From Ruminococcaceae bacterium UBA5406 (GTDB lineage: Bacteria > Bacillota > Clostridia > Oscillospirales > Acutalibacteraceae): 64,000 bases of DNA. The stretch spans positions 137,336-201,335 of the forward strand of contig DHNW01000010.1 in the NCBI GenBank assembly GCA_002407675.1, in the 5' to 3' direction. The number at the start of each line of letters is the position of its first letter. Positions within the stretch are counted from its first letter, which is position 1. Below the pieces are notes generated by a model. The model did not search any database, was not told where the DNA came from, and saw nothing but the letters and a program-made list of their open reading frames with translations. A program made the translations under genes and the position numbers. Shown piece after piece: positions 53,403 through 61,169 of the stretch.

Positions 53403-53840
53403 TTACTGAAAGATGGTGACAAATTTGATATTATAAAAATCACAGACCAGCAGGTTATCGCTCATTGCTTCCTGCAATAGGATGTAATTAGCACCGACGC
53501 TAAGCAGCTTCCCCGATTTTTCCAGGTAGGTATTGGTTCCTATCAAAAATTCCATCCGAATCCGCCGACCGACCTGGGCGCGCAGAAAACCGTTTAAATA
53601 CTGCATACTTTCCAATGTCAGCGGCATCGGGCGGGTGGTATCCGTAATTGGCGCCGAGTCGGTTTCAGAGACTGCTCCCTGCGGCGCAGCTGCGACAGCG
53701 TTTTTCTGCCGGTAAACAGCCGTTCCCGGAATATCTGGCTGACCGGGGACGGAAACCGCCGGTGCAGCGGCAGAAGGCTGTACCGGGCAGGCACAGCGGC
53801 TGTCATATACCGAACTGAAATTTGGTAACTGACCATTCAT
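53403..53840 (-). CDS. GerQ-like spore coat protein
   Basis: 145-residue protein. The N-terminal 70 residues are Pro/Ala/Val-rich and of low complexity; the C-terminal domain (LTLESMQYLNGFLRAQVGRR ... GANYILLQEAMSDN ... FYNIKFVTIF) follows the pattern of the GerQ domain (PF09671). In Bacillus, GerQ is crosslinked in the coat and is needed to localise CwlJ. Here it lies right after cwlJ, 15 bases away, with GGGAGG before ATG 53840, which supports a GerQ function. Similarity is by pattern only, so the name is tentative. Confidence 0.7.
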   Translation of the reverse strand: MNGQLPNFSSVYDSRCACPVQPSAAAPAVSVPGQPDIPGTAVYRQKNAVAAAPQGAVSETDSAPITDTTRPMPLTLESMQYLNGFLRAQVGRRIRMEFLIGTNTYLEKSGKLLSVGANYILLQEAMSDNLLVCDFYNIKFVTIFQ

Positions 53841-53855
53841 TCTTGATTCCTCCCA

Positions 53856-54302
53856 TCAGGTTTTTGCATATTTCTGTGTGGGGGCATAAAAGCAATGCTT
53901 GTGAATACGCGTATAATAGCTCCCTACACCGCCCGAGGGGAAATAATCAGCGCACACCGGGCTGTACGGGTTGTAATAAAACAGCGAATCGCCAACGGCA
54001 CCCAGCGTATTTGCCGACAGAATCCAGTCCGCAATCTGGTAATGGATATCCTGCGGGTTCATATTGTAGACATTCTGAGGGTTGTATGTTCCATTAATGA
54101 ATTCCTTCATGCAGGTGAACTGGCCGGGCTGCGTCATAATGGCGCGGAGGTTTCCCCCATTGCTGACCCGGAAAAACTCTCCGTACGGCACATTGGCCCG
54201 GTTTTCAATCACGGATCCGACCGCCCGCATTCCGGTGTCGCCCTCGCCGCCTGCTTCGCATTCGATCATTCTTGCTAAAAGCTCTCGGGTTGTATAAGGC
54301 AT
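53856..54302 (-). CDS. cwlJ: Spore cortex-lytic hydrolase CwlJ
   Basis: 148-residue SleB/CwlJ-family hydrolase that degrades cortex peptidoglycan at germination. The domain begins at once (ELLARMIECEAGGEG) with the catalytic Glu, and continues with GSVIENRAN and DSLFYYNPY. There is no signal peptide or peptidoglycan-binding domain, as expected for CwlJ rather than SleB. ATG 54302 is used; GTG 54311 lies too near the weak GAAG site. Upstream bases can fold onto that site. Confidence 0.9.
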   Translation of the reverse strand: MPYTTRELLARMIECEAGGEGDTGMRAVGSVIENRANVPYGEFFRVSNGGNLRAIMTQPGQFTCMKEFINGTYNPQNVYNMNPQDIHYQIADWILSANTLGAVGDSLFYYNPYSPVCADYFPSGGVGSYYTRIHKHCFYAPTQKYAKT

Positions 54303-54401
54303 AAAAAACACGCTTCTTTTTTCATAGACTGTTTTCTTTAACAGTATATGCCGCTGCCTAAAAGCGGCTACCGCATCATCTCATCTATAAAAAAAGAAGC
54401 G
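54303..54401 (-). other. Inverted repeat that may cover the cwlJ ribosome site
   Basis: Arms CGCTTCTTTTTT (54311-54322) and AAAAAAGAAGCG (54390-54401) are perfectly complementary over 12 bp. In the - strand transcript the 3' arm contains the only ribosome-site-like GAAG before cwlJ, and the enclosed 67 bases hold a further small GC hairpin (54351-54366). Confidence 0.5.
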
Positions 54402-54434
54402 AATCTAATTATACTGAACACCGGGTCTGCCGGC

Positions 54435-55265
54435 TCAGCCCGCCAGCAGAAAGTAAGAAAGCACCACCACGCCGAGGACAATCCGATAATAGCCGAAAGG
54501 CTTGAAATCGTGTTTTTTGATGTATCTCATTAAAAAGCGGATCGCCAGAATGGAGACAAGGAAGGCCGTGACCATGCCGGTCAGAAGAACTGCGGCTTCC
54601 AGCGGAGTGAAGGCAAGACCGAACTTAAACATCTTCAGGAGACTGGCTCCCAGCATGACGGGGATTGCAAGGAAAAAGGTGTACTCGGCGGCTGTTTCGC
54701 GGGATGTGCCAATCAGCAGAGCACCCAGAATCGTTACACCGGAGCGGGAAGTCCCGGGGATCAAGGCAAGGACCTGAAACAAACCAATGAGAAAAGCCGT
54801 TTGGTACGAAAACTGAGAAATGGAGCGAATCGCCGGAACACGGTTTCGGTTTCGGTTTTCAACAATTATAAACAAGATACCATAAAGTACCAGCATAAGG
54901 GCAACCGTCTGGTAATTGTAAAACAGGGCGTTGATTTTATCATTAAACAGAACGCCGATAATTCCGGCTGGGACACATCCTACAAGAACTTTTCCCCACA
55001 GCGAAAGGGTTGCTCTTTTCTGCGGGGCTGTTTTTCGGGGAGAAAATGGATTTAATCGATGAAAATATAGGACAATAACAGCCAAAATGGCGCCAAACTG
55101 GATCACAACGAGAAACATTTCCTTAAACCGTGCGGACATGTTCAATTCAATAAATTCATCGGCAAGGATCATGTGCCCGGTGCTGCTGATAGGCAGCCAC
55201 TCCGTAATACCTTCAATAATTCCAAAAATGATTGATTTAATAATTTCTATCCAGTACAAATTCAT
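54435..55265 (-). CDS. uppP: Undecaprenyl-diphosphatase UppP (BacA family)
   Basis: Membrane phosphatase that recycles C55-PP to C55-P on the outer face, and so can confer bacitracin tolerance. The 276-residue protein has about eight membrane segments, with the signature IIEGITEWLPISSTGHMIL at residues 14-32 and the second block LIPGTSRSGVTILGALL (residue 165 onward). ATG 55265 is used; its ribosome site is poor, and GTG 55268 is equally possible. It supplies the carrier first made by UppS at 2.5 kb. Confidence 0.95.
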   Translation of the reverse strand: MNLYWIEIIKSIIFGIIEGITEWLPISSTGHMILADEFIELNMSARFKEMFLVVIQFGAILAVIVLYFHRLNPFSPRKTAPQKRATLSLWGKVLVGCVPAGIIGVLFNDKINALFYNYQTVALMLVLYGILFIIVENRNRNRVPAIRSISQFSYQTAFLIGLFQVLALIPGTSRSGVTILGALLIGTSRETAAEYTFFLAIPVMLGASLLKMFKFGLAFTPLEAAVLLTGMVTAFLVSILAIRFLMRYIKKHDFKPFGYYRIVLGVVVLSYFLLAG

Positions 55266-55296
55266 CACTCACTATTTTTATTTAATCCGGAGGCTT

Positions 55297-55543
55297 CTAT
55301 AATGGGGTAATTTCAAAATTCAATACAGCCGTACCATTAAAGGTAGCAGTCACTTTCAGCATAAACGGTGCAGGCGGAACGGCAGAAGCCGCCCCGCCTG
55401 CAAAGGACTTTTCAGATAGAGCATAAAATAGACTGAAACGGCCGCCGGATGTTTCAGTTTGACAAACCAATTTTCTTACCTGTTACGAGAAAATCCGCAT
55501 AGGAAGCAGAATTATAAAAGACCTTTTTAACTGGCGGGAACAT
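55297..55543 (-). pseudogene. Uncharacterised small ORF of about 81 residues broken by a one-base shift
   Basis: From ATG 55543 the frame gives MFPPVKKVFYNSASYADFL and on to GLSN, then TGA at 55456-55454. Skipping one T resumes in frame with ETSGGRFSLFYALSEK and runs 52 codons to TAG (55299-55297), ending TATFNGTAVLNFEITPL. The two halves read like one protein of 81 residues, and the span is 3n+1 bases. I do not recognise the family. AAGGA lies directly against the ATG, and the frame continues that of abrB after its stop, so initiation may depend on abrB translation. It could also be chance. Confidence 0.4.
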
Positions 55544-55558
55544 TCCTTCGCGGATTAT

Positions 55559-55834
55559 TCAGTCTTCGCGGCTGTTATTTTCTTTGCCCAGCATTGCCGC
55601 CAATTTTTCCTGACAGTCACGGCAGACGTTATATCCCCTGTAGCCGACAATTCCATTCATCCCACCGCAAAAAATGCAGGCAGGTTCGTACTTTTTTAAA
55701 ACAATCTTGTTGTCTTCATCGACGTAGATTTCCAGTGGATCTTTTTCATTGATGTTTAACGTGTTCCTTAATTCTTTTGGAAGTACGATCCGGCCGAGTT
55801 CGTCTACTTTTCTCACAATTCCTGTAGATTTCAA
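55559..55834 (-). CDS. AbrB/SpoVT-family transition-state regulator with zinc-ribbon tail
   Basis: 91-residue regulator. Residues 1-50 form the swapped-hairpin AbrB DNA-binding domain (KSTGIVRKVDELGRIVLPKELRNTLNI). The tail carries two CxxC pairs (CIFCGG and CRDC), probably a zinc ribbon, instead of the AbrB tetramerisation domain. In B. subtilis the family represses post-exponential genes. It lies divergent to spmAB, with its own consensus promoter. Confidence 0.9.
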   Translation of the reverse strand: MKSTGIVRKVDELGRIVLPKELRNTLNINEKDPLEIYVDEDNKIVLKKYEPACIFCGGMNGIVGYRGYNVCRDCQEKLAAMLGKENNSRED

Positions 55835-55886
55835 AAAATGTCCATCCTTTCGCTTAAAAAAATAATTAATCTATCAAATAGGACAT

Positions 55887-55915
55887 ATTATAGTATGACT
55901 TTCCAAAAATGTCAA
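55887..55915 (-). promoter_or_regulatory. Full-consensus promoter of the abrB-like gene
   Basis: On the - strand: TTGACA (55915-55910), 17 bases, TATAAT (55892-55887); both hexamers and the spacing are perfect, so expression should be strong unless repressed. Confidence 0.85.
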
Positions 55916-56032
55916 TTAGTTGCAGGAAAAAAGCCGCCACAAATCTTTTTTCCAATCTCTCCCGTAAATAATATTCCCGCTATCCGCCGAATAGTTATTA
56001 TACAGGCATTTTTTGGGAAGGAGATGAACAAA

Positions 56033-56611
56033 TTGTTAAATTATATATGGACCGGCCTGATTTTATTCAGTATTATCTGCGCTGCGGCAACAGGCCGTAT
56101 TCAGCAGCTTTCCTCTGCGGTTTTAACCGGGGCTCAGGATGCCGTAACGCTGGTTATATCCATGACAGGAATGATGTGTGCATGGACGGGTCTAATGAAT
56201 ATTGCCGACAAAGGCGGGATCACGCTGCTGCTGTCTAAGGCATTAAATCCGCTGATGAGCTGGCTGTTTCCATCCTGCAGGAAAAACGGAAAGGCCGAAC
56301 GGGCCATGTGCATGAATATGACGGCTAACCTGATGGGGCTGGGAAACGCAGCCACCCCGCTTGGCATTGCGGCGATGAAGGAATTGAAAAAAGAAAACCC
56401 AACCGATACAGCGGACAACGCCATGGCCATGTTTGTGGTCATTAACGCCTCTTCTATTCAGCTGATACCCACATTCACAGCGGCCCTGCGGGCACAATTC
56501 GGTTCAGCGACACCGTTCGACATCCTTCCTGCCGTGTGGATAACATCGCTGGGGGCACTTGCCGTTGGAGTCCTATGCGCTAAAGCTCTGGAGGGCCTTT
56601 TTGATGGATAA
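56033..56611 (+). CDS. spmA: Spore maturation protein A
   Basis: 192-residue membrane protein with the nucleoside-recognition (Gate) domain fold and about four membrane segments (for example MLNYIWTGLILFSIICAAATG, SMTGMMCAWTGLM). NMTANLMGLGNAATPLGI is the family signature. It is required with SpmB for spore core dehydration. TTG 56033 is preferred: AAGGAG at 56018-56023 touches the ATG 56024 but lies 9 bases before the TTG. Overlaps spmB by 8 bases. Confidence 0.9.
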   Translation: MLNYIWTGLILFSIICAAATGRIQQLSSAVLTGAQDAVTLVISMTGMMCAWTGLMNIADKGGITLLLSKALNPLMSWLFPSCRKNGKAERAMCMNMTANLMGLGNAATPLGIAAMKELKKENPTDTADNAMAMFVVINASSIQLIPTFTAALRAQFGSATPFDILPAVWITSLGALAVGVLCAKALEGLFDG

Positions 56612-57125
56612 AATCGGTATATGGGTAATCCCGGCAGTTGTTCTGTGCATTGTCCTGTTTGGTTCTTTTCGCGGAGTTCCTGTCTTTGACGCATTTATTA
56701 CCGGTGCAAAGGAAGGGCTTCAATCTTCTGTTTCCATTCTGCCGACGCTCGTTGGGCTGATTATGGCGGTTTCGATGCTGAGTGCATCTGGAGCGCTGGA
56801 TCTGCTTGCTTCCTTTCTGGGACCGGCTGCGGGAGCACTGGGAATTCCCGTTCAGATTATACCGCTTGCTTTGATTAAGCCGGTATCCGGAAGCGGTGCT
56901 ACTGCCATTCTGACACAGATCTACAAAGACTGCGGCCCAGACAGCTTTGCAGGGCGTGTGGCATCCGTCATGGCCGGCTCGACCGAAACAACGTTTTACG
57001 CCGTAGCGGTTTATTTTGGTTCGGTAGGGATTAAAAAAACACGCCATACTATCCCGGCAGCGGTAGCCGGTGACATAACGGCGCTGATTCTCTCTTCCCT
57101 TTCCGTCCGCTTATTTTTTCAGTAA
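56604..57125 (+). CDS. spmB: Spore maturation protein B
   Basis: 173-residue membrane partner of SpmA, also of the Gate-domain family: VPVFDAFITGAKEGLQ, IPLALIKPVSGSGATAIL and MAGSTETTFYAVAVYFG, the last two being family hallmarks. ATG 56604 lies within the spmA end, with GGAGGG about 10 bases upstream, so translation is coupled. Confidence 0.93.
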   Translation: MDKIGIWVIPAVVLCIVLFGSFRGVPVFDAFITGAKEGLQSSVSILPTLVGLIMAVSMLSASGALDLLASFLGPAAGALGIPVQIIPLALIKPVSGSGATAILTQIYKDCGPDSFAGRVASVMAGSTETTFYAVAVYFGSVGIKKTRHTIPAAVAGDITALILSSLSVRLFFQ

Positions 57126-57147
57126 AACGGAATTCAGACAGATTTTC

Positions 57148-57176
57148 TTGCATGAAAAGGACCATGTTGCTATAAT
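57148..57176 (+). promoter_or_regulatory. Promoter of coaX
   Basis: TTGCAT (57148-57153), 17 bases, TATAAT (57171-57176) with TGC before it (extended -10). Located 76 bases before coaX, after the spmB stop. Confidence 0.7.
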
Positions 57177-57208
57177 ATTGATGATAGTAACAGCAGACGG
57201 AAAGGGGC

Positions 57209-57229
57209 CGGAGCATCTTTTCCGCTCCG
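57209..57229 (+). other. Small hairpin in the coaX leader
   Basis: 6-bp stem CGGAGC/GCTCCG (57209-57214 / 57224-57229) with a 9-base loop, then CTTTTA. It may be a weak terminator or merely leader structure. Confidence 0.35.
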
Positions 57230-57251
57230 CTTTTATATGGGGTGGTATAGA

Positions 57252-58016
57252 ATGACACTGGTTCTGGACATCGGAAACACCAACATCACACTTGGGGTTT
57301 ATGAAGGGAAGAAGCTGCTGCTTGTATCCCGCATGGCCTCTGACCGGACAAAAATGGCGGATGAGTATGCAATTGAATTACACGAAATCCTTAAACTTTA
57401 TGGAATTTCCCCCCGGCAGATAGAGGGAAGCGCTATCAGTTCTGTCGTTCCTTCTGTTGGAGGGGCTTTAACCCAGGCAGTCCGGCGGCTGACAGGAGTA
57501 GAGCCGCTCTGCGTAGGGCCAAAGACGAAAACCGGCATTCTGATCGACGCAAAATACCTGGAAATTGTCGGAGCCGATCTGGTTGTGGGATGTGTGGCCG
57601 CGGCCGACATGTTCCCGGGTCCCTGCATTGTTTTGGATATGGGCACGGCAACAACTCTTGTTGTGCTGGATGAGGACAGGCGGCTGCTGGGAGGAGCTAT
57701 CGCCCCGGGGGTAGGAATTTCACTGGATGCGCTCACAAGCCGGACAGCCCTGCTTTCTTCTGTCAGTCTGGAAGCGCCGAAACATGTGATCGGCGGCAGC
57801 ACGGCGGAATGTATTCGTTCCGGCCTGATCAGCGGAACGGCCTGTATGATTGACGGCATGTGCGGCCGGATGGAGCGGGAACTGGGCAAAAAATGCAGTG
57901 TCGTTGCAACCGGAGGACTCTCGCAGGAAATTATTCATCAATGTGAACGGGACATTGTTTCCTGTGATACGCTTCTGCTGGAAGGACTGCGCCTCATTTA
58001 TGAAATGAATCAATAA
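57252..58016 (+). CDS. coaX: Type III pantothenate kinase
   Basis: Phosphorylates pantothenate, first step of coenzyme A synthesis; the CoaX type is not feedback-inhibited by CoA. Acetate-kinase-like fold with LVLDIGNTNITLGVY at the start, a pantothenate-site region around ADLVVGCVAAADM, DMGTATTLVVLD, GGAIAPGVGISLDAL and ATGGLSQEI. The start is ATG 57252 after GGGGTGG; the 254-residue length is normal. A strong terminator follows. Confidence 0.95.
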   Translation: MTLVLDIGNTNITLGVYEGKKLLLVSRMASDRTKMADEYAIELHEILKLYGISPRQIEGSAISSVVPSVGGALTQAVRRLTGVEPLCVGPKTKTGILIDAKYLEIVGADLVVGCVAAADMFPGPCIVLDMGTATTLVVLDEDRRLLGGAIAPGVGISLDALTSRTALLSSVSLEAPKHVIGGSTAECIRSGLISGTACMIDGMCGRMERELGKKCSVVATGGLSQEIIHQCERDIVSCDTLLLEGLRLIYEMNQ

Positions 58017-58052
58017 ACACAGAACAGGACCGCTGGATAGGTTCTCTGCGCC

Positions 58053-58101
58053 AAAAATGCACTTTGAATATGCCCATGTAAGGCTTTCAAAGCGCATTTT
58101 T
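58053..58101. terminator. Bidirectional terminator between coaX and the DUF378 gene
   Basis: 16-bp stem with one mismatch (58053-58068 / 58086-58101), A5 on the left and T5 on the right, so it serves both convergent genes. Confidence 0.88.
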
Positions 58102-58159
58102 GAGGTCATATTCAATATTTGTTTCTGAAAACTTGTCTGCGGCAGTTTTAAACAGCGTT

Positions 58160-58372
58160 TTATTTTGTGCGGATTGTTTTTTCTTCATCATCGCTGAAAA
58201 GCAGCCTGATGCACCAAAGCGCTGCTACTGCGACAAGAATATATACAATTCGGCTTCCAATCGAAAGCGCCCCGCCAAAAATCCAAGCGACACAATCAAA
58301 ATTAAAAAGTCCGATAGCTCCCCAATTAAGTCCGCCGATAATTAAAATTATCAAAGCAATTTTATCAAGCAT
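58160..58372 (-). CDS. DUF378 membrane protein
   Basis: 70-residue protein with two membrane segments (about 3-25 and 40-60). The pattern IILIIGGLNWGAIGLFNFD is the DUF378 hallmark. Function unknown. ATG 58372 is set by GGGGTGG upstream; the start at 58405 is not supported. It converges with coaX. Confidence 0.85.
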   Translation of the reverse strand: MLDKIALIILIIGGLNWGAIGLFNFDCVAWIFGGALSIGSRIVYILVAVAALWCIRLLFSDDEEKTIRTK

Positions 58373-58476
58373 AACTTCCACCCCTTTCAGGTGTAGCGTA
58401 CCCAATTCCTGTACAGATATGTGCGGCTGCCGCAGATTTCAGTATTTACAAAATCGGCTAATTGTGCTACCATCTA

Positions 58477-58499
58477 TTTGCAAATGCAAATCGTTTGCA
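58477..58499 (+). promoter_or_regulatory. Putative Zur/Fur-type operator of the zinc transporter
   Basis: Three alternating half-sites: TTTGCA (58477-58482), TGCAAA (58485-58490), TTTGCA (58494-58499), i.e. two overlapping perfect palindromes with 2- and 3-base centres. A possible promoter TTGCAA-16-AATAAT (58478-58505) lies on top. Its place before an ABC operon of the zinc class suggests Zur; the protein is not in this window. Confidence 0.6.
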
Positions 58500-58526
58500 A
58501 ATAATGCTTTGTTAGGAGAACCCTTT

Positions 58527-59432
58527 ATGAACCCAAAATCAAAAATAGCTGCCATAGCCCTGATTGCTTCGGTTACCCTTTTGGGGAGCAGCTGCAGCAG
58601 GACGCCTGCCGTTCAGTCATCCTCCCAAAGTTCCGAAAAGCCGACGGTTGCCGTAAGCATTGTTCCGGAAGCAACTTTCGCCAAAGCCGTATGCGGCAAT
58701 CTTGCGGATGTAGTGACGGCGATCCCCCCAGGCAGCAGCCCGGAAACCTACGAACCGACGCCGAAAGAAATGACCAGCCTCAGCCGCGCACAAATTTATT
58801 TCGCCATTGGCGTTCCAGCGGAATCCGCTGGTATTCTGCCAAAAGTCTCAGACATCAAAACCATGAAAGTGGTTAAACTGCAGGATGAGGTTGCCAAAGT
58901 CTATACAGACCGCAAATTTGAATCCGGCGGGCGCGATCCGCACATCTGGCTTTCCCCAAAAAGGGTAAAAGTCATGGTGAAGGTCATGGCACAGGAGCTG
59001 GAAGCGATTGATCCCTCCCACAGCAGCCAATATCAAAAGAATGAGCAGGCTTATGAAAAAAAGATGGACACTCTGGACACAAAAATACAGACCATTTTGT
59101 CTGGTGTGAAAAGTCGGACTTTTATCGTTTTTCACCCGGCATTTGGTTATTTTGCCGATGACTACGGTTTAAAAATGACTGCCTTGGAACAGGACGGAAA
59201 AGAAGCAACCGCACAGCGGATGCAGCAGATTGTGGATCTGGCGAAGGCAGACGGCACAAAAACTGTTTTTTATCAAGAGGAAATCGACAGCAAACAGGCA
59301 AAAGCCCTTGCCGAAGAAATCGGCGGAAAAACCACTGCGCTTGCTCCGCTGGCAGCTGATTACGAAAACAATCTAATCAAAATGGCTCAGACAATAGCCA
59401 GATCCGTGAAAAACAATCCGGGAGGAAAATAA
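58527..59432 (+). CDS. Zinc ABC transporter substrate-binding lipoprotein
   Basis: 301-residue cluster-9 (ZnuA/AdcA-like) solute-binding protein. It has a lipoprotein signal (LLGSSCS, Cys24 predicted as the lipidated residue). Metal ligand candidates are the His of DPHIWLSP, the His in VFHPAFGYF, and the Glu/Asp in YQEEIDSKQA. No His-rich loop of the kind common in zinc-specific members is seen, so manganese cannot be excluded. GGAG precedes ATG 58527; the frame from 58167 is a shadow of DUF378. Confidence 0.88.
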   Translation: MNPKSKIAAIALIASVTLLGSSCSRTPAVQSSSQSSEKPTVAVSIVPEATFAKAVCGNLADVVTAIPPGSSPETYEPTPKEMTSLSRAQIYFAIGVPAESAGILPKVSDIKTMKVVKLQDEVAKVYTDRKFESGGRDPHIWLSPKRVKVMVKVMAQELEAIDPSHSSQYQKNEQAYEKKMDTLDTKIQTILSGVKSRTFIVFHPAFGYFADDYGLKMTALEQDGKEATAQRMQQIVDLAKADGTKTVFYQEEIDSKQAKALAEEIGGKTTALAPLAADYENNLIKMAQTIARSVKNNPGGK

Positions 59433-59438
59433 ACAAAC

Positions 59439-60206
59439 ATGGGCAGTATCCTTCAGATTCGGCATCTTTTTGTTAAGTATGATTCCAGCACAGTCCTTTC
59501 AGATGTGAGTTTTGATGTACCAAAGGGGGAATACCTGGGTATCATCGGGCCAAACGGCGGCGGAAAAACGACGCTGCTGAAAGCCATTTTGGGACTGATT
59601 CCCATTTATTCCGGGGAAATATCCGTTTGCGGAAAAGAACCCGGAAAAACCGGAACATGGGTGGGATACGTTCCCCAGCTCTCATTGATGGAAAGGGAAT
59701 TCCCGGTTACGGTGAGAGAAGTAGTCCTTACAGGAACATTAACGCGGAAAAAACTTCTGTTCCACCGATACAGCTCAATCGACCGGGATACTGCGGCTGC
59801 GGCGCTGAGAAAGGTTGGCATTGCGGACTTGGCCGGCAGACGGATCCACGATCTTTCAGGCGGAGAATTCCAGAAAATGCTGATTGCCCGTGCACTGGCG
59901 GAAAAACCAAGACTTCTGCTTTTAGACGAACCAACGGCCAGCGTTGATGCGAAATCGCGGGCTCAGATTTTCAACCTGCTGGCGGATCTAAACCGGAGCG
60001 GGATGACCATCCTTCTCGTCACGCATGACACGATGGCTGTTTCCTCGCAGGTTCACCAAATTGCCTGCCTGAACAGACGCCTTGTTTACCATGGAGAACC
60101 GGAACTGAAAGAAGAAACCCTCCATGCAATGTACGGATGCCCCATTGATCTGATTGCGCATGGCGTACCGCACAGAGTTTTGAAAACACACAGGGAGGAA
60201 AAATAA
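59439..60206 (+). CDS. Metal ABC transporter ATPase
   Basis: 255-residue ATPase of the ZnuC/MntB class. Walker A GPNGGGKTTLL near residue 37, Q-loop YVPQLS, signature LSGGEFQKM, Walker B LLLLDEPTA and H-loop LVTHD are all intact. The gene lies 6 bases after the binding protein and ends directly before the permease. Confidence 0.92.
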   Translation: MGSILQIRHLFVKYDSSTVLSDVSFDVPKGEYLGIIGPNGGGKTTLLKAILGLIPIYSGEISVCGKEPGKTGTWVGYVPQLSLMEREFPVTVREVVLTGTLTRKKLLFHRYSSIDRDTAAAALRKVGIADLAGRRIHDLSGGEFQKMLIARALAEKPRLLLLDEPTASVDAKSRAQIFNLLADLNRSGMTILLVTHDTMAVSSQVHQIACLNRRLVYHGEPELKEETLHAMYGCPIDLIAHGVPHRVLKTHREEK

Positions 60207-61034
60207 ATGCTGGCTGCTATGATACACTATCAGTTTTTGCAAAATGCAATGCTGGCCGGTATTCTAACCAGCATTGCCTGCGGTGTAATTGGCGTAATCG
60301 TTATTGAAAAAAAATTAGTTATGCTCAGCGGTGGTATCGCACATACATCCCTGGGCGGGGTTGGCCTCGGTTATCTAATGGGGTTTGAGCCGATCCTAGG
60401 GGCTTTCCTGTTCTCCATTGGGGCGGCACTTGCCATTGGAACCATCAGCCGCAAAAAATCCTCCCATTCGGAGGTTGCAATCGGACTCTTCTGGTCCTGC
60501 GGGATGGCGCTCGGCATTCTGTTTGTCTCCCTTATGCCATCCTACCCGCCGGATCTAACCTCCTACCTGTTTGGCAACATCCTTTCCGTAACGAAAACAG
60601 ACCTGCGGCTGATGCTGTGCTTAACGGTGATTGTCCTGTTTGCTGTGGCGGTCCTGTTTGATACGTGGAAGGCCTATTTGTTTGATTCCGAGTTTGCACA
60701 GGTGATGGGAATCCATACGGCTTTTCTCGATTACCTGCTCCTGGTACTGATCGCGATGACCGTCGTGGTCATGATCCGTGCGGTTGGTATTATTCTTGTT
60801 TTGGCATTGCTAACCGCTCCGGCGGCTACCGCCGGTCTTCTTGTAAAACGGTTCCAGACCCGCATGGTTCTCGCGGTCCTGCTTGGAATTGGATTCTGCT
60901 TTGTTGGTCTTGCACTTTCCTACACGCTGAATATCGCTTCCGGTGCCAGCATTGTGATCCTTTCCGGCATCTGCTATTTTACCGTATATATTATTCGCAG
61001 TATCCGCGCCGGTCATGCAGGCAGTGCGGATTAA
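60207..61034 (+). CDS. Metal ABC transporter permease
   Basis: 275-residue permease of the ABC-3 (ZnuB) family with about eight membrane segments. Family signs are FLQNAMLAGILTSIACGVIG at the start, LSGGIAHTSLGGVGLGYL, and a conserved GLALSYTLNIASGASIVIL region near the C-terminus. The ATG follows the ATPase stop directly; the AGGGAGGAAAA tract before it is the ribosome site. Confidence 0.93.
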   Translation: MLAAMIHYQFLQNAMLAGILTSIACGVIGVIVIEKKLVMLSGGIAHTSLGGVGLGYLMGFEPILGAFLFSIGAALAIGTISRKKSSHSEVAIGLFWSCGMALGILFVSLMPSYPPDLTSYLFGNILSVTKTDLRLMLCLTVIVLFAVAVLFDTWKAYLFDSEFAQVMGIHTAFLDYLLLVLIAMTVVVMIRAVGIILVLALLTAPAATAGLLVKRFQTRMVLAVLLGIGFCFVGLALSYTLNIASGASIVILSGICYFTVYIIRSIRAGHAGSAD

Positions 61035-61078
61035 AGCAGAGCCGGGCATGAAAATATATTATTTTTTATAGCTGCTTC

Positions 61079-61107
61079 TTGACAAATGGCATGCTCAGAG
61101 ATAATAT
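61079..61107 (+). promoter_or_regulatory. Promoter of nrdDG
   Basis: TTGACA (61079-61084), 17 bases, TAATAT (61102-61107). The -10 element lies inside the first NrdR box. Confidence 0.7.
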
Positions 61108-61116
61108 ATATAGTAT
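61101..61116. promoter_or_regulatory. NrdR box 1
   Basis: ATAATATATATAGTAT; 13 of 16 positions fit the NrdR consensus ACACWATATATWGTGT. It overlaps the -10 element of nrdDG. Confidence 0.7.
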
Positions 61117-61131
61117 TAGCTATATCGTGTA

Positions 61132-61147
61132 CTACAATATATTAGGT
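61132..61147. promoter_or_regulatory. NrdR box 2
   Basis: CTACAATATATTAGGT; 12 of 16 fit to the same consensus. It begins exactly 31 bases after box 1, the helical spacing usual for paired NrdR boxes. Confidence 0.65.
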
Positions 61148-61169
61148 GTACAAAAGGGAGGATGCATTC

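Noticed and set aside
55838..56023. N-terminal extension of spmA from 55838
   Set aside because: The extension runs over the abrB promoter, has no ribosome site, and is not hydrophobic or SpmA-like; the AAGGAG at 56018 fixes the start downstream.
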